A DNA stretch of 64,000 nucleotides, from assembly GCA_030524055.1 (NCBI GenBank), contig JAUNHH010000003.1:124001-188000 (forward strand). Direction: 5' to 3'. Position numbers and translations under genes: made by a program. The notes below the pieces were generated by a model. That model made no database searches. It was given only the letters and a program-made list of their open reading frames with translations, and was not told the origin of the DNA. Origin of the DNA: Actinomycetaceae bacterium. Its GTDB lineage: Bacteria > Actinomycetota > Actinomycetes > Actinomycetales > Actinomycetaceae. Shown here in pieces: positions 62,317 through 64,000 of the stretch (position 1 is the first letter of the stretch; each line of letters opens with the position of its first letter).

Positions 62317-63076
62317 GGATGCGGTGATCTGCCGGATTGGGCGGGCAGGTACTGGCCGAGAGGCTGAGTTTGGATGCCGGGCGCAGATTATTGTGCCCAT
62401 TATGGGATCGACTCTTGAGGAATTGAGAGAAGAAATTCGCGCTGCCGCTACAGTCCCCCACGACCTTATTGAGTGGCGGGTTGATGGCTTTGGTCAGTAC
62501 GACCCCGCCGTTATTTCCAGTATTGCCACGGAACTCATGCGGATCAGCGATGTGCCGCTTTTAGCGACAATCCGTACCACTGACGAGGGCGGGGCTGCCG
62601 ATTTATCAGGGGAAGAGTACGCGGCGCTGGTCGCTGTGCTCGCCACGGTTGCCGATGCAGTAGATGTGGAAATCTCCCGTAATGGGGCACCTGCCATTAT
62701 TGCCGAGGCACGTTCTGCCGGGGCATGTGTTGTTGCTTCCTTCCATGACTTTAGTGGTCCGCGCAGCGCTGACCAGCTGATTGAGATCTACCGCTCAATG
62801 AACGAGGCCGGGGCAGATATCCTGAAAACCGCGGTGTATTGCCATAGTGACAGCGATGTTGAGGCCATATGGGATGCTCAAGCGTGGGCGTGGTTGATCT
62901 TAAGACGCCCCATTATTGGCATTGGTATGGGCCGGGCTGGCCAACCCACCCGAATCGTTGGAATGTCGCGCTTTTGTGCGGCAACCTTTGCCTCAGCAGG
63001 CACAGTATCCGCGCCGGGGCAACTTTCCGCACATGACGCGCGAATACTGCTTGACCAGGAAGAATGCGAAACCTAA
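62306..63076 (+). CDS. aroD: 3-dehydroquinate dehydratase, type I
   Basis: 256 residues, overlapping dus by 11 bases. Type I signatures: EWRVDGF near the start, ATIRTTDEGGAADLSGEEY, the catalytic histidine in VASFHDF and the Schiff-base lysine in DILKTAVYC. It forms 3-dehydroshikimate in the shikimate pathway, upstream of chorismate. The conserved R-T-x-x-E-G-G segment is encoded by a perfect motif copy (62583-62595). Confidence 0.9.
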   Translation: MGDRDAVICRIGRAGTGREAEFGCRAQIIVPIMGSTLEELREEIRAAATVPHDLIEWRVDGFGQYDPAVISSIATELMRISDVPLLATIRTTDEGGAADLSGEEYAALVAVLATVADAVDVEISRNGAPAIIAEARSAGACVVASFHDFSGPRSADQLIEIYRSMNEAGADILKTAVYCHSDSDVEAIWDAQAWAWLILRRPIIGIGMGRAGQPTRIVGMSRFCAATFASAGTVSAPGQLSAHDARILLDQEECET

Positions 63077-63084
63077 GAGTTTCC

Positions 63085-63101
63085 TCATGAAGGATTCATG
63101 A
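63085..63101. other. Short inverted repeat after aroD
   Basis: TCATGAA, GGA, TTCATGA: a perfect 7-bp stem. It could be a weak terminator or an operator for the next gene. Confidence 0.35.
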
Positions 63102-63134
63102 CCCCTCCCATCTTGCCCTGACATTCTTATTGCG

Positions 63135-63163
63135 TTGACACAACGACAAGAGGAAAGTAGGGC
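63135..63163 (+). promoter_or_regulatory. Possible promoter of the glycosyltransferase-like gene
   Basis: TTGACA (63135-63140) and TAGGGC (63158-63163) have a 17-base spacer. The -35 is perfect and the -10 weak. The ATG is only eight bases after the -10, so the transcript would be nearly leaderless. Confidence 0.45.
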
Positions 63164-63171
63164 TGATAGCG

Positions 63172-64000
63172 ATGGCTCGGGACACGCACCGTATAGTGCT
63201 GTATAGCCACGACTCTATGGGTCTTGGGCATCTTCGCCGTAACTTGGCCTTAGCGCACCATCTTGCTACTCACCTGCCGCAGGTGAGCGGAAAAGATATC
63301 AGTGGTCTTCTTGTTTGCGGGCTTATTCCCGGTGATGATGTCGTTCTTCCGCAAGGATTTGATTGGCTCTACCTGCCCAGCATTAAGAAGGAAGAGGGCG
63401 TCTATGTTCCTCGTCATCTCAATGCCTCCTTTGGGGAGCTCTCTCACTTGCGTAGTGGGTTGCTCAGTGCGGCCCTGAGTGACTTTGATCCGGATCTGGT
63501 CATTATTGACCGCCATATTCTCGGTGTCGGTGGAGAGCTTCTCAATCCGTTGCGCGCTGTGCGGAAGAATAATCCCGCTGCCCGTATTGTTCTGGGCCTG
63601 CGTGAAGTTCTTGACCACCCTGAGCAGGCTCAAAAAGAATGGGCGGCTCTTGGTCCAGTCAAGGAATTGCGGACTCTGATTGATGAAATTTGGATCTACG
63701 GGGATCCGAAGATTCACAACCCCCTCTCCACTGGAGAAATCCCCGCCAACTTCCGCGATCTTTGCGTTTTTACTGGCTACTTATCACGAGGACGGCATTG
63801 TGATGACCATCCTCTGCCAGCAGAATTGCCCTATATCCTCACCACCGTTGGGGGAGGGCAAGATGGAGCCCTTCTTCTTCACGCAGCTCTAGGGATTACT
63901 CCTCCCCACGGCATGGAACACATTATTGTGACCGGCCCACAAATGTCAGACTCAACAGTTCAGCATCTCGCGTCGCGTCTTCCTGCGCGCACTCAGCTGA
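63172..64000 (+). CDS. Predicted glycosyltransferase, MurG-like group (3' end outside window)
   Basis: 276 codons are visible and the frame is open at the right edge. The N-terminus VLYSHDSMGLGHLRRNLALAHHLA matches the predicted glycosyltransferases of the COG4671 type, with the GxGH nucleotide-sugar-binding start shared with MurG-like GT-B enzymes. LVIIDRHILG and ILTTVGGGQDGALLLHAAL (donor-site glycine loop) support this. The product and acceptor are unknown, and the C-terminal half is not available. Confidence 0.75.
   Translation, partial: MARDTHRIVLYSHDSMGLGHLRRNLALAHHLATHLPQVSGKDISGLLVCGLIPGDDVVLPQGFDWLYLPSIKKEEGVYVPRHLNASFGELSHLRSGLLSAALSDFDPDLVIIDRHILGVGGELLNPLRAVRKNNPAARIVLGLREVLDHPEQAQKEWAALGPVKELRTLIDEIWIYGDPKIHNPLSTGEIPANFRDLCVFTGYLSRGRHCDDHPLPAELPYILTTVGGGQDGALLLHAALGITPPHGMEHIIVTGPQMSDSTVQHLASRLPARTQL

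Larger units (their letters stand above)
5255..62595. repeat. Dispersed short motif family, core ACGAGGGCGG (consensus ACGAGGGCGGGGC)
   Basis: Exact core copies by direct reading. Plus strand starts: 6750, 8606, 18590, 25443, 27396, 30250, 35318, 37942, 40577, 44605, 47667, 55466, 62583. Minus strand, lowest coordinate of the 10-16 base match: 6801, 12611, 22845, 28834, 29775, 31298, 33619, 34732, 44583, 46011, 51973, 59475, 61213. Near copies: 5255, 5455, 9126, 10234, 13063, 16874, 17554, 21737, 22092, 26628, 33393, 33881, 37129, 40558, 42190, 46034, 50283, 50928, 54539, 56485. After the core, GGGC or GAGC is preferred. None was found at 1-5200. About 0.1 exact copies would be expected on both strands with equal base frequencies. 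Confidence 0.85.

Noticed and set aside
5255-62595. Dispersed motif as a Chi, KOPS or polar architecture-imparting sequence
   Set aside because: Such sequences are strongly strand-biased relative to replication. The exact copies here split 13 to 13 within one window, although a replication-arm switch inside the window cannot be fully excluded.
5255-62595. Dispersed motif as transcription-factor operators
   Set aside because: Most copies lie inside coding regions of unrelated housekeeping genes, in both orientations and far from promoters.

Overview
The window looks like a chromosomal segment from a Gram-positive actinobacterium. The family Actinomycetaceae or a close relative is my inference, not proven. 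The evidence is the paired clpP1-clpP2 followed by clpX, hrcA-dnaJ behind a CIRCE operator, a DUF3097 protein, a stand-alone AroQ chorismate mutase, lipoproteins with Gram-positive lipoboxes, many GTG starts and a GC content of roughly the mid-50s by eye. No rRNA, tRNA, CRISPR array, insertion sequence or phage was recognised. No stretch longer than 300 bases lacks a gene.

Layout. 1-4050 is an accessory island: the C-terminal end of an Rhs/YD-repeat polymorphic toxin, a string of small immunity-like genes (two are paralogues) and a frameshifted, chimeric third copy. 4057-8627 holds an esterase, clpP1-clpP2, clpX and chorismate mutase. 8689-17426 is mostly minus strand: a membrane-anchored protein, valS, an Na+/H+ antiporter-family carrier, proC and a HerA-like ATPase. 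17585-21131 is comEA-comEC-holA, converging on rpsT. 21675-33654 carries a PemK-like protein, a TPR protein, lepA-trmB-hemW, an OPT transporter, a DUF3097 gene and hrcA-dnaJ-rsmE. 33663-37561 is a two-component system diverging from an ABC exporter. 37607-42628 is phoH-ybeY-corC-era-carbamate kinase. leuA follows with a leucine-rich leader peptide. 44689-50397 has three tandem OmpA-like lipoproteins containing 19-residue glycine repeats, then an OmpR/histidine kinase pair. 50416-52888 is recO-uppS facing a DedA-like gene and a Fur-family regulator. 52934-58014 is a LacI regulator diverging from a maltose-type ABC importer. The end holds a hydrolase with a PadR regulator, glyS, dus, aroD and the start of a glycosyltransferase-like gene cut by the window edge.

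The most striking signal is a dispersed short sequence, ACGAGGGCGGGGC. Its 10-base core ACGAGGGCGG occurs 26 times exactly, 13 on each strand, between 6750 and 62595, with about twenty near matches. It lies inside many unrelated genes, where it reads EGGA in one direction and PALV in the other. It also forms inverted pairs that act as terminator-like hairpins, and it is absent from the Rhs island. Size, density, strand neutrality and use in terminators resemble the DNA uptake sequences of Neisseria and Pasteurellaceae, and the same window encodes the DNA-uptake proteins ComEA and ComEC. A DNA uptake or genome-marking role is a hypothesis.

A second recurring feature is a -10-like hexamer 6-7 bases upstream of the start codon at many operon heads. 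This suggests widespread leaderless transcripts and was used to choose several starts.
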